Source: Arenibacter algicola
Lineage (GTDB): Bacteria; Bacteroidota; Bacteroidia; Flavobacteriales; Flavobacteriaceae
Direction of reading: 5' to 3'
Length of the DNA: 64,000 nt
NCBI RefSeq assembly: GCF_000733925.1
Contig: NZ_JPOO01000003.1
Span: 806,001 to 870,000 of the forward strand
A program made the position numbers and the translations under genes. Under the pieces are notes generated by a model that did no database searches, was not told the origin of the DNA, and was given only the letters and a program-made list of their open reading frames with translations. Positions 17,522 through 26,277 of this stretch are shown here, piece by piece. Positions within the stretch are counted from its first letter, which is position 1; every line of letters starts with the position of its first letter.

Positions 17522-19222
17522 ATGGGCATCAAAAATAAAATATACAACAGTATAGATACGATTATTATAGGATCTGGTGCCGGCGGATTATCTGCAGCCA
17601 TTTGTCTATCCAAAGCAGGTCAGCGGGTATTGGTATTGGAACAGCACGATGTTCCTGGTGGCTGGTGCCATAGCTTCTATTTAAACGGCCACCGTTTTTC
17701 TCCAGGAGTCCATTATGTTGGACTGCTCGGCGAAGGAGAGTCTACAAGAACCCTGTATGAGGGATTGGGCGTGGCCAATGATCTGGTTTTTTTTAGAATG
17801 AATCCCAAGGGATATGAGCACTGTTTTATTGGAGAAGAAAGAATTGACCTGCCGGGAAATTTCAATGATCTGAACACTTCCCTTGGGTATAGGTTCCCTA
17901 AGGAAAAAAAGCGTATCGATCATTATTTGAAGCTGGTCAGGAACGTTTCCCGACAAATACAACTGATACCCAAGATAAACGGTTTTTGGGACCATATCAC
18001 CATCCCTTTTAGAACCAAGCATATGGGCAAGTTTGCGCTGTTCAGCTTAAAGCGGGTTATTAACTGGCATATAAAAGACCCCCTACTTCAAAAAGTACTC
18101 AATATACAATGGGGAGATCACGGATTGGCTCCATCTCAGGCGAGTTTCCCTTTGCACTGTGCTGTTATGGACCATTATTTTAGCGGTGGCTACTACCCTA
18201 TGGGTGGCGGAGCTGCCATTGTAAAAGCCATGACCAAGGCATTACAAAAAAATGGTGGAACTATACGTACAGGTACAGCCGTAAAAAGCATTCTTTTGAA
18301 AGGGGATAAAAAGAAAAAAGCCATTGGGGTGGAATTGAAAAATGGAGAGAAAATATATGCGACCCGAATCATTTCCAATGCTGACCCAGGGATTACCTAT
18401 TTGAACTTGGTGAAAGAACAAAACCTAAGTGCCAAGCTTCTTAAAAAGCTAAAAAAAACAAAGTATTCCTGTAGTTCCTTAATGCTTTTTCTAACCGTTG
18501 ACACGGATGTTCGAAAATTAGGAATGGACTCGGGCAATATATGGTTGATGGACAATAGGGATATGGATGACATTTACGAAGAGATGACCGCGGTTGATAT
18601 CACCAAAAGTAAGGTGTTCCCTGGATTGTTCATTAGCTGTACCACGCTAAAAGATCCCACAAGTTTCGATGGAAAACACCACTCCCTTGAAGTCATTACC
18701 TATATTAATCCCGATTCATTCTCCAAATTTAACAAAGAGGATAAACAGCGATCACAGGAATATTTGGAATTCAAGGAAATATTGACCTGTAAAATGATAA
18801 ATACCTTGGAACGTGCCCTACCAGGTATTAGTGATCATATTGTTCACAAAGAATTGGGAACACCCATCACCAACAAGTACTACTTGAATGCTACCAATGG
18901 CAGCGTTTATGGTACCGAAAAGAGTTTTGGACAGATAGGTCCCTTTGCGTTCAAGGCTAAGAGCGAAATTGAAAATTTGTATATGTGCGGTGCAAGTATC
19001 CAATCCCATGGACTGGCCGGCGCTAGCTATTCCGGGGTCCAAACGGCAGCCGCCATTCTAAATTGTAGACAGGATGATCTAATAAAACCAGATGATTCCC
19101 AAAACATCAGGATCTTTGAAGCAGAAGACCATTCCGGCTATCCAAAAGATATCCAACAAAAAATAAATTTGAGAAAAGCGAGACGACTATCAAATAAAAA
19201 AAGCATAACAACCCAACCCTAA
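17522..19222 (+). CDS. FAD-dependent oxidoreductase of the phytoene desaturase / retinol saturase family
   Basis: A 566-residue flavoprotein. The N-terminal dinucleotide fold is IIIGSGAGGLSAA (about residues 14-26) followed by VLEQHDVPGGWCHSF. The C-terminal FAD-binding motif is GLAGASYSGVQTAAAIL. Length and motifs place it with CrtI-like desaturases and RetSat-type saturases, which act on polyenes or fatty chains. No other carotenoid gene is near, so the substrate could be a carotenoid, a retinoid-like lipid or another isoprenoid. The very basic C-terminal tail (RKARRLSNKK) is odd and may aid membrane contact. Family is firm; substrate is open. Confidence 0.82.
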   Translation: MGIKNKIYNSIDTIIIGSGAGGLSAAICLSKAGQRVLVLEQHDVPGGWCHSFYLNGHRFSPGVHYVGLLGEGESTRTLYEGLGVANDLVFFRMNPKGYEHCFIGEERIDLPGNFNDLNTSLGYRFPKEKKRIDHYLKLVRNVSRQIQLIPKINGFWDHITIPFRTKHMGKFALFSLKRVINWHIKDPLLQKVLNIQWGDHGLAPSQASFPLHCAVMDHYFSGGYYPMGGGAAIVKAMTKALQKNGGTIRTGTAVKSILLKGDKKKKAIGVELKNGEKIYATRIISNADPGITYLNLVKEQNLSAKLLKKLKKTKYSCSSLMLFLTVDTDVRKLGMDSGNIWLMDNRDMDDIYEEMTAVDITKSKVFPGLFISCTTLKDPTSFDGKHHSLEVITYINPDSFSKFNKEDKQRSQEYLEFKEILTCKMINTLERALPGISDHIVHKELGTPITNKYYLNATNGSVYGTEKSFGQIGPFAFKAKSEIENLYMCGASIQSHGLAGASYSGVQTAAAILNCRQDDLIKPDDSQNIRIFEAEDHSGYPKDIQQKINLRKARRLSNKKSITTQP

Positions 19223-19260
19223 TTTAAATATTAACATATCTTCCAATCAATTTTATCAAT

Positions 19261-19947
19261 ATGAAAGCATTAAAATTATCAATGGCGTTATTTGCACTAA
19301 CCGTTTTCACTATGAACAATAGTTATGGACAGGATTGGCCCAATCTAGAGCACTTTTCAGAAGATAACAAAAAGGTGGGAATGCCGGCTCCCAATGAAAA
19401 TCGTGTGGTATTCATGGGCAATTCCATTACCATAGGCTGGCTGAACAAAAGGCCGGAGTTCTTTGAAGGGAAAACCTATATCAACAGAGGCATTAGTGGG
19501 CAGACTACACCCCAGATGTTATTGCGTTTTAGACAAGATGTAATTGACCTGAAGCCTAAAGTTGTGGTTATTTTGGCAGGAACCAATGATATTGCCGGAA
19601 ATACAGGACCTTCAACTCCAAAAATGATATTGGACAATATAAAGTCCATGGCAGAACTTGCCAGGGCCAACGATATTAAGGTTATTATCTCCTCCGTACT
19701 TCCTGCCTTCGATTACCCATGGAAACCTGGATTAAATCCCAATGAAAAAATACCTGCACTCAACAAACTTCTAAAAGAATATACGGAAGCAAATGGTCAT
19801 ATATATCTTGACTATTATACAGCAATGGCTGATAATAGAAACGGACTTCCAAAAGAATACGCTCATGATGAGGTTCATCCTACCCCCGAGGGTTACGCCG
19901 TTATGGAACCATTGGTGGAAGAAGCAATAAGACGAGCTTTGCAATAG
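19261..19947 (+). CDS. Secreted SGNH/GDSL-type hydrolase
   Basis: A 228-residue esterase-like protein with an N-terminal signal peptide ending near SYGQD. The four SGNH blocks are present: FMGNSITIGW (Ser), GISGQTT (Gly), LAGTNDIAG (Asn) and HDEVHPTPEGY (Asp and His). Members deacetylate carbohydrates or cleave lipid esters. It lies 38 bp after the oxidoreductase and before the GH20-like gene; with the latter it may serve in extracytoplasmic glycan breakdown, for example removal of acetyl groups from an amino sugar. That pairing is an inference. Confidence 0.88.
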   Translation: MKALKLSMALFALTVFTMNNSYGQDWPNLEHFSEDNKKVGMPAPNENRVVFMGNSITIGWLNKRPEFFEGKTYINRGISGQTTPQMLLRFRQDVIDLKPKVVVILAGTNDIAGNTGPSTPKMILDNIKSMAELARANDIKVIISSVLPAFDYPWKPGLNPNEKIPALNKLLKEYTEANGHIYLDYYTAMADNRNGLPKEYAHDEVHPTPEGYAVMEPLVEEAIRRALQ

Positions 19948-20015
19948 GGTTGGATTTTCTTACCTTTTGAAAAAAATATTCTGTGAGGTATTTTTAATTT
20001 AAATCCCGGCTAAGA

Positions 20016-21116
20016 ATGAGAAAACTACTCTTTATATTTTTGTATACAAGTATTTGTTTGGGCCATGCACAAGATATTTTTGAGGTAAAGGGACTTTGTA
20101 TAGCCGCGCCCAATGCTGATAGTGTAACCGAGTTTGTGAAATTCGTTGATGAAGAATTGGGTCCTATTGGCATCAACACCTTAGTACTTCGGGTAGATTT
20201 TAATTATGCCTATGAATCAAGACCGGAATTAAGGGGCAATAACCCATTGTCTAAGGAACAAATAAAGGAATTGGTAGCTGTTGCCAAAAAACACCATATA
20301 AATCTAATTCCCCAAGTAAATTTATTCGGACATCAGAGTTGGGCAGAAAAAACCAATAAACTACTGGAAGTATATCCCGAATTTGATGAAACGCCACATA
20401 TTAAAATACCTGAAAAATATGAATGGCCCAATGCTGATGGACTCTACTGCAAAAGTTATTGCCCGTTACATCCGGAGGTGCACGATGTGGTGTTTGATCT
20501 GGTAGATGAAATTATTTCCGTCTTCGAAGCCAAAGCCTTTCACGCAGGAATGGACGAGGTATTTTACATAGCGGATGAAAAATGCCCCCGTTGCCAAGGA
20601 AAAGATCCTGCTACAATATTTGCGAATGAGGTTAATAAAATAAGTCGACATTTGGAGATCAAAAACAAGCGACTTTGGATTTGGGGCGATCGTTTAATAG
20701 ATGCATCCACTTCCGGCATCGGAATGTGGGAGGCCAGTATGAACAACACTTCCAGGGCCATAGACCTAATTGATAAATCTGTAGTGATTTGCGACTGGCA
20801 TTATGAAAAGGCATTACCAACCCCTGCCCTATTTGCCCTTAAGGGATTGGATGTTGTAGCCTGCCCTTGGAAGAAGCCAGACGTTGCCAAAGAACAGGTT
20901 AATATGATGTATAAATTTAAAGAAAACGCAACTCCGGAAATGAAGGAACACTTTTTGGGTATGATGCATACAGTTTGGTCTTCTGCCAGTGAATTCATAA
21001 AAAGCTATCATACCCAAAAGGACAAAGAAATCAATCCAGTTACCCAAGAAGTCTGTTTTAGGGCAATGATGGCCGCAATAAAGGATGTAGAAAGAATTGG
21101 TAAAAACGTCAATTAG
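20016..21116 (+). CDS. Secreted family-20 glycoside hydrolase-like protein
   Basis: A 366-residue TIM-barrel enzyme with a signal peptide (cleavage after GHAQ). The motif FHAGMDEVF near residue 178 matches the HxGxDE signature of GH20 beta-N-acetylhexosaminidases, in which the Asp-Glu pair works by substrate-assisted catalysis. A CPRC pair follows and may bind a metal. It lacks the usual N-terminal GH20b domain and is shorter than classic enzymes, so it belongs to a compact branch whose substrate is uncertain. It follows the SGNH hydrolase by 68 bp on the same strand. Confidence 0.75.
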   Translation: MRKLLFIFLYTSICLGHAQDIFEVKGLCIAAPNADSVTEFVKFVDEELGPIGINTLVLRVDFNYAYESRPELRGNNPLSKEQIKELVAVAKKHHINLIPQVNLFGHQSWAEKTNKLLEVYPEFDETPHIKIPEKYEWPNADGLYCKSYCPLHPEVHDVVFDLVDEIISVFEAKAFHAGMDEVFYIADEKCPRCQGKDPATIFANEVNKISRHLEIKNKRLWIWGDRLIDASTSGIGMWEASMNNTSRAIDLIDKSVVICDWHYEKALPTPALFALKGLDVVACPWKKPDVAKEQVNMMYKFKENATPEMKEHFLGMMHTVWSSASEFIKSYHTQKDKEINPVTQEVCFRAMMAAIKDVERIGKNVN

Positions 21117-21176
21117 ATTTTACATAAAACTGCCTGGGTCATCCGCTATCCAAAACACTTAATTCCCAAGCCTTAA

Positions 21177-21209
21177 TTGACCATATAGCGAAATATATTT
21201 CTACTTTTG
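21177..21209 (+). promoter_or_regulatory. Promoter of the GT2 gene, possibly giving a leaderless mRNA
   Basis: TTG at 21177-21179 and TACTTTTG at 21202-21209 (exact TAnnTTTG) are 22 bp apart. The final G is only four bases before the ATG at 21214, so transcription should start on or next to the start codon. Confidence 0.6.
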
Positions 21210-21213
21210 ACAA

Positions 21214-22221
21214 ATGAATAAAAGTAGTATCAGCATTCTTATTCCTTATAAAAATACCGCGGAATTTCTACCGGACTGCATACAATCCATCATCGACCAA
21301 ACACATGAAGACTGGGAAATTCTGGCTGTAAATGACCATTCTACCGACAATAGTTTGGATATCATGTATTCATATGCACAAAAGGATACCAGGATCAAGG
21401 TATTGATAAATGAAGGCAAGGGAATTATTGAAGCCCTTAGAACAGCCTATTCGCATTCCCAGGGCACCTATATAACCAGAATGGATTCTGATGACGTTAT
21501 GTCCCCAAATAAATTGGAAACCATGGTTAATTCCCTTAAAAACCATGGACAGGGACATGTAGCTCTAGGAAAAGTGAAATACTTTTCAAAAGAGGGGGTT
21601 GGGGATGGTTACAAGAGTTATGAAAAATGGTTGAACCGCTTAACGGAAAAGGGATTAAACTATTCTGAAATATATAAGGAATGTGTAATACCCTCCCCAT
21701 GTTGGATGGTAGATAGGAAAGATTTGGAAAAGGCCGGGGCATTTGCTTCGAACCGCTATCCTGAAGATTACGACCTAGCCTTCCGTTTTTATGGGCAGGG
21801 TCTAAAATGTATTCCAACCAATGAGCTTCTCCACTATTGGCGCGATTATGGCCATAGAACATCCCGAACCAGTGAACACTATGCCCAAAACTATTTTTTG
21901 GACATTAAACTCCATTATTTCCTAAAACTTGACCATGACAATCGAAGCCCTTTGGTACTATGGGGTGCAGGTAACAAAGGGAAATCCCTGGCCAAAAAAC
22001 TTCTAAAAAAAAACATAGCTTTTACATGGGTATGCAACAACTCCAATAAGATTGGTTTGGATATTCATGATAAAAAGATGGATCACTATCTAGAAATAAA
22101 CAATCTACAAAATGCCCAAATTTTAATTACTGTTGCCAACAAAGAAGCGCAGGAATTTATAAAGGAATATTTGTTGGCACAGGGAGAAAAAACTGTACAA
22201 GACTTTTTCTTTTTTTGCTGA
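21214..22221 (+). CDS. Family-2 glycosyltransferase with a C-terminal nucleotide-binding-like domain
   Basis: An inverting glycosyltransferase of the GT-A fold, 335 residues, cytosolic. The N-terminal ISILIPYKNTAEFLPDCI and the metal-binding RMDSDDVMSP (DxD) are typical, with a probable catalytic region YPEDYDLAFRF. From about residue 247 it carries a separate segment beginning LVLWGAGNKGKSLAKKL, which looks like a Rossmann GxGxxG strand-loop-helix, as in C-terminal domains of sugar-modifying enzymes. No polysaccharide cluster is directly beside it. The start codon is fixed by the GT2 fold beginning at residue 5. Donor and acceptor are unknown. Confidence 0.85.
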   Translation: MNKSSISILIPYKNTAEFLPDCIQSIIDQTHEDWEILAVNDHSTDNSLDIMYSYAQKDTRIKVLINEGKGIIEALRTAYSHSQGTYITRMDSDDVMSPNKLETMVNSLKNHGQGHVALGKVKYFSKEGVGDGYKSYEKWLNRLTEKGLNYSEIYKECVIPSPCWMVDRKDLEKAGAFASNRYPEDYDLAFRFYGQGLKCIPTNELLHYWRDYGHRTSRTSEHYAQNYFLDIKLHYFLKLDHDNRSPLVLWGAGNKGKSLAKKLLKKNIAFTWVCNNSNKIGLDIHDKKMDHYLEINNLQNAQILITVANKEAQEFIKEYLLAQGEKTVQDFFFFC

Positions 22222-22326
22222 ACTTAATATTGAGCCTCATCTTTAAAAAATATTCCTCCTATTTCCAATAACTTAATTAGCCCACAGATGGACAATAAAT
22301 TTAAGACTGCCTCGAAATTCTTTTCT

Positions 22327-22334
22327 TATATTTG
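22327..22334 (+). promoter_or_regulatory. -7 promoter box of the BatA-like gene
   Basis: TATATTTG is an exact TAnnTTTG match, 17 bp before the start at 22352. Confidence 0.6.
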
Positions 22335-22351
22335 AAAAATTAAATTTAGGA

Positions 22352-24274
22352 ATGCTTTTTAAACATCCGGAACTGCTTTGGGCCCTTTTACTTCTCCTTA
22401 TTCCTATTTTTATTCACCTTTTTCAACTACGTAGATTTAAGAAAACCCCATTTACTAATGTAAAAATCTTAAAAAAAGTAGTGGCGGAATCCAGGAAGAG
22501 CAACTCATTAAAAAAATGGCTCCTTTTAATTACCCGACTATTGCTCCTAACTGCACTTATAATTGCTTTTGCCCAACCCTTTATTCCAGGGAAATCTGCG
22601 CTAAAAAACAACGAAACAGTCATTTACCTTGATAATTCCCTAAGTATGCAGGCCAAAATGGGAACAGCTACCTTATTGGAAAATATGGTTCAAGGGATAC
22701 TAAAATCTGTTCCTGAGGAAAATGTTTTTACACTTTTTACCAACGATAAAATATATCGGGAAGTCCGTATTGGCGACATCAAAAATGATTTGCTTGCCCT
22801 GCCCTATTCCAAGAACCAATTAAAGCTTAAAGAAATTAATTTAAAGGCCAAAACCTTGTTCTCCGGAACTGAAGGCACGCGAAAAGATCTGGTCTTGATT
22901 TCCGATTTTCAAATAAGTATCAACACACCCATTACAGACTCGCTTCCCGATATAAATAGACATTTGGTAAAATTGGCACCGGAGAACCTAGTCAATATTT
23001 CAATTGATACTGTTTTTATCAATTCCATATCCTCAGATAATTTGGATTTAAAAAGCATTCTCTCTACCAATACAGAATTGGACAATTCTCCTGTTTCCCT
23101 ATACAATGGAGAAAAATTAATTGCAAAAACATCGGTCACCTTCAATAAGAATAAAAAAGGCGAGGTAATTTTCACCATTCCGGCAAACGAACTTATAAAT
23201 GGAGAAATTGTAATCTCCGATTCAGGACTTAATTATGACAATAATCTTTACTTCAATTTAGGCAAACAAGATAAAATTAAAGTACTATCCATAGGGGATG
23301 CCGATAATAATTATTTAAGGCGTATTTTTGGGGAGGAGGTATTTCAGTATTCCAACTTAAGCTTAAAGTCACTGAATTACAGCCTTTTGGAATCACAAAA
23401 TTTGATTATACTCAATGAACTTAACTCCATCCCCGTAGCTTTGCAAAATGCCCTGCAAGCATTTAAAAATACCGGAGGCAGCTTAGTAATTATTCCAAGT
23501 GGCCAAATTGATTTGGAAAATTACAATTCCTTTTTGATGGGACTTTCCAATACTATGTTACTTTCTTCGGTTACGGAAGAAAGAAAAATTAGTCAGATTG
23601 CCTTTGCCCATCCCCTGTATAAAAATGTATTCGAAAAAGAAGTAACCAATTTCCAATACCCCTCCGTCAAATCATTCTATACTACTAAATCGGCCATACC
23701 AAAAATCCTTTCTTACCAAGGTGGTGATCCATTTCTGGTAGGGGAAGACGGCTTTTATTTATTTACAGCATCGATATCCAAGGAAAATTCAAATATTTTA
23801 AATTCTCCCTTAATTGTCCCCACCTTGTACAACATGGGTATGGCAAGTCTTAAAATTCCGAAGATTTATGAGATGATAGGTGGCAAAACCACTGTTGATA
23901 TTCCTATTGATCTTACAAAAGATAGGATTTTGAAAGTGTCCCAAAAAGATTTCGAATTTATACCCTTTCAACAGTCCTATACCAACAAAACCACCTTAAC
24001 TTTTGATGATTATCCTGAGGTCTCCGGGATATACGATATAACGGACGAAGGAAAGGTAGTTAAGCACATCAGCTTCAACTTTCCAAGGGCGGAAAGCCAG
24101 TTACAATATATGGATCTCGATGAACTCAAAGCTAGTGGTAAAAATGACAATGTTGAAGCATTGTTCCAAAATATAGAAAAAGACAATAGCGTCAACGAGC
24201 TTTGGAAATGGTTTGTTATTTTAGCATTAGCATTTATATTTATTGAGGTTCTTATCCAAAAATTTCTGAAATGA
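22352..24274 (+). CDS. BatA-type membrane protein with a vWA-like region
   Basis: A 640-residue inner-membrane protein. The N-terminus (LLWALLLLLIPIFIHLFQLRR, split over two helices with the second near residues 57-75) is the BatA/aerotolerance N-terminal domain. Then comes a vWA-like segment with a metal-site motif LDNSLSM near residue 90, a long extracytoplasmic part, and a last helix near the C-terminus (FVILALAFIFIEVLI). It differs from classic BatA/BatB by length and by standing apart from a MoxR ATPase operon. Its stop overlaps the next start by four bases (ATGA), so it is tightly coupled to the dihydroorotase-like gene. Role: envelope process of unknown kind. Confidence 0.8.
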   Translation: MLFKHPELLWALLLLLIPIFIHLFQLRRFKKTPFTNVKILKKVVAESRKSNSLKKWLLLITRLLLLTALIIAFAQPFIPGKSALKNNETVIYLDNSLSMQAKMGTATLLENMVQGILKSVPEENVFTLFTNDKIYREVRIGDIKNDLLALPYSKNQLKLKEINLKAKTLFSGTEGTRKDLVLISDFQISINTPITDSLPDINRHLVKLAPENLVNISIDTVFINSISSDNLDLKSILSTNTELDNSPVSLYNGEKLIAKTSVTFNKNKKGEVIFTIPANELINGEIVISDSGLNYDNNLYFNLGKQDKIKVLSIGDADNNYLRRIFGEEVFQYSNLSLKSLNYSLLESQNLIILNELNSIPVALQNALQAFKNTGGSLVIIPSGQIDLENYNSFLMGLSNTMLLSSVTEERKISQIAFAHPLYKNVFEKEVTNFQYPSVKSFYTTKSAIPKILSYQGGDPFLVGEDGFYLFTASISKENSNILNSPLIVPTLYNMGMASLKIPKIYEMIGGKTTVDIPIDLTKDRILKVSQKDFEFIPFQQSYTNKTTLTFDDYPEVSGIYDITDEGKVVKHISFNFPRAESQLQYMDLDELKASGKNDNVEALFQNIEKDNSVNELWKWFVILALAFIFIEVLIQKFLK

Positions 24275-25524
24275 ACATACTTTTAAAATCTGCCAAGATA
24301 GTTGCTCCTAACAACAAGGAACTTCATTTAAAAAAGCGCGATATATTTATAAAAAATGGGGTAATTGAAGATATTGCTGCCAATTTGGATGTTCAAGGAA
24401 AAACTAAGGTCATCCAATATAAGAACCTACATGTATCCCTTGGATGGTTCGACTCTTGCGTAAGTTTTGGCGAACCGGGCTATGAGGAAAGGGAAACCAT
24501 TGAAAATGGCCTATATACAGCCGCAATGAGCGGTTTTACGGATATTGTCCTAAACCCCAATACCAATCCCCTTCCCGATAGCAGCTCGGATATTGTCTTT
24601 TTGAAGAATGCCTCCAAAAATGCGGCCACTACCCTTCATGCTTTGGGAACTTTGACCGTTAAGTCTGAAGGAGAAAGCTTGGCCGAACTATATGATATGA
24701 AAACCGCCGGTGCCGTTGGGTTTTATGATTACAAATTGCCTTTAAGGAACTCGAACCTTTTAAAAATTGCCTTGCAATACGCCCATAATTTCAATGGACT
24801 TGTACATTCTTTTCCTATGGATCTGCAGATTGCCGGAAAAGGAATAGTCAATGAAGGTGAAGTATCTACAAAATTGGGGTTAAAAGGAATTCCCAATTTA
24901 GCCGAGGAGCTAAATATTGTCAGGGATCTGTTCATATTGGAATATACGGGAGGAAAACTACACATCCCCACTATTTCAACGGCCAATTCTGTGAAACTCA
25001 TTGCGGAAGCCAAAAAAAAGGGATTGGATGTTAGTTGTAGCGTGGCAGTACACAACCTATGCTTCACCGATGATACTTTGACAGAGTTCGATTCCCACTT
25101 TAAATTGATGCCTCCACTTAGAACCCAATTAGACCGCAAGGCTTTGATTAAGGGACTAAAGGATGGAACCATAGATTTTGTTACCACAGACCATAGACCT
25201 ATGGATATTGAGCACAAAAGAGTGGAATTCGATAATGCCTCGGACGGCACCATAGGCCTAGAAAGCGCTTTTGGAATGTTAAATCAAATTTTTGATCTTG
25301 ATACCACCATTTCCCTTTTGACCAAAGGTCGCGAAAGATATGGTATTGAAACACCTGTGCTGAAAGTAGGTGAAAATGCAGCGCTTACCCTATTTGACCC
25401 CGATCAGGAATATACCTTTGAAGATGAGGACATTTTATCCAATTCAAAGAATAGTTGTTTTGTGGGAAGTAAACTTAAAGGAAAGGTTTATGGAATTGTT
25501 TCCAACAATCAAATAATTAACTAA
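24271..25524 (+). CDS. Dihydroorotase homologue lacking the metal-binding residues
   Basis: A 417-residue amidohydrolase-fold protein of the class-I dihydroorotase family. The family motif DxHxHxREPG is here D61-S-C-V-S-F-G-E-P-G70: both metal His and the substrate-binding Arg are replaced. The later metal-ligand site is LHIPTIST instead of a His-His pattern, and only the Asp of VTTDHRPM is kept. It should therefore not work as a normal zinc dihydroorotase. It may be a structural partner, as seen for inactive PyrC-type subunits of aspartate transcarbamoylase in some bacteria, or it may have a new role. It overlaps the BatA-like gene by four bases, which links it to a membrane function rather than to pyr genes. 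Confidence 0.82.
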   Translation: MNILLKSAKIVAPNNKELHLKKRDIFIKNGVIEDIAANLDVQGKTKVIQYKNLHVSLGWFDSCVSFGEPGYEERETIENGLYTAAMSGFTDIVLNPNTNPLPDSSSDIVFLKNASKNAATTLHALGTLTVKSEGESLAELYDMKTAGAVGFYDYKLPLRNSNLLKIALQYAHNFNGLVHSFPMDLQIAGKGIVNEGEVSTKLGLKGIPNLAEELNIVRDLFILEYTGGKLHIPTISTANSVKLIAEAKKKGLDVSCSVAVHNLCFTDDTLTEFDSHFKLMPPLRTQLDRKALIKGLKDGTIDFVTTDHRPMDIEHKRVEFDNASDGTIGLESAFGMLNQIFDLDTTISLLTKGRERYGIETPVLKVGENAALTLFDPDQEYTFEDEDILSNSKNSCFVGSKLKGKVYGIVSNNQIIN

Positions 25525-25549
25525 ATTTATAGGAACTAAAATCTAAACC

Positions 25550-25867
25550 ATGGACCAGAAAACTATAAGTGAGGGAAAAACTATGGCATTAATCAGTTAT
25601 ATTACTGTTATTGGTCTGCTTATTGCCTTTATAGTAAACAGTGATAAAAAAAATGAATTTGTCAAATTCCATATTGGACAATCTTTAAGGGTGTGGATCT
25701 TGGCCATTGCACTTTCTATTGTCCTTGGACTTATAGCTGTTACAATGGGGATGGGATTCCTTAGAATATTACAGTGGGCCCCATGGGTTTTGGCTGTAAT
25801 GGGAGCCATTAATGCCTACAATGGCAAATTGGAAAAATTACCAATTATTGGATCTATTGGAGAATAA
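25550..25867 (+). CDS. Small membrane protein, Tic20/DUF4870-like
   Basis: A 105-residue protein with hydrophobic segments at about 14-30 (ALISYITVIGLLIAFIV), 45-70 and 75-90. The pattern NSDKKNEFVKFHIGQSLR between helices is typical of the Tic20/DUF4870-like family found in flavobacteria. Function unknown. It is a paralogue of the next gene, which has the matching NSDPKNEFARFHTRQAF. It starts 25 bp after the dihydroorotase-like gene, so it probably ends that operon; a terminator follows. Confidence 0.75.
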   Translation: MDQKTISEGKTMALISYITVIGLLIAFIVNSDKKNEFVKFHIGQSLRVWILAIALSIVLGLIAVTMGMGFLRILQWAPWVLAVMGAINAYNGKLEKLPIIGSIGE

Positions 25868-25890
25868 TTATTAGGATCAATAAATTCATA

Positions 25891-25916
25891 GAGGTCTAAT
25901 AAGGGCCTCTTTTTTT
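25891..25916 (+). terminator. Terminator overlapping the next promoter
   Basis: Six-pair stem GAGGTC/GGCCTC with one wobble (25891-25896 with 25904-25909) followed by seven T. The T tract supplies the -33 TTTG of the next gene. Confidence 0.75.
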
Positions 25917-25944
25917 GTTCAAATTTTAAACTTGACTAACTTTG
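25914..25944 (+). promoter_or_regulatory. Consensus promoter, possibly leaderless, of the second small membrane protein
   Basis: TTTG at 25914-25917 and TAACTTTG at 25937-25944, separated by 19 bp, form an exact Bacteroidota promoter. The ATG at 25950 lies five bases after the box, so the transcript is expected to begin at the start codon. Confidence 0.7.
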
Positions 25945-25949
25945 CCTCT

Positions 25950-26276
25950 ATGGATAATGTAATTAAGGAAGGAAAGACTACGGCAATTGTAGCTTACCTC
26001 ACTATGGTAGGGGCGTTGATTGCCATATCGATGAATTCGGATCCCAAGAACGAGTTTGCCCGGTTTCATACCCGACAGGCTTTTGGATTACATCTCGTTT
26101 TCCTTGGCTTTGCTCTTTTTTTAAGTAATTGGTACAACGAATATGCCTGGTATGGCCTCTACGTTTTTTATATAGTACTTTGGTTCTATGGCTTTCTCGG
26201 AGCCCTGAACAACAAGAAACAAGAGGTGCCCGTACTTGGTCCCTATTTTCAAAAATGGTTCACTTTTATATCTTAG
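25950..26276 (+). CDS. Small membrane protein, Tic20/DUF4870-like (paralogue)
   Basis: A 108-residue membrane protein related to its upstream neighbour: both begin with an EGKT segment, then a first helix (AIVAYLTMVGALIAI), then an NSDPKNEFARFH loop. Later helices are LHLVFLGFALFLS and YGLYVFYIVLWFYGFLGAL. The ATG at 25950 is preferred over an in-frame TTG at 25932, which would place the -7 box inside the gene. Only one base separates its stop from the esterase start, so the two are coupled. Function unknown. Confidence 0.75.
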   Translation: MDNVIKEGKTTAIVAYLTMVGALIAISMNSDPKNEFARFHTRQAFGLHLVFLGFALFLSNWYNEYAWYGLYVFYIVLWFYGFLGALNNKKQEVPVLGPYFQKWFTFIS

Positions 26277-26277
26277 A

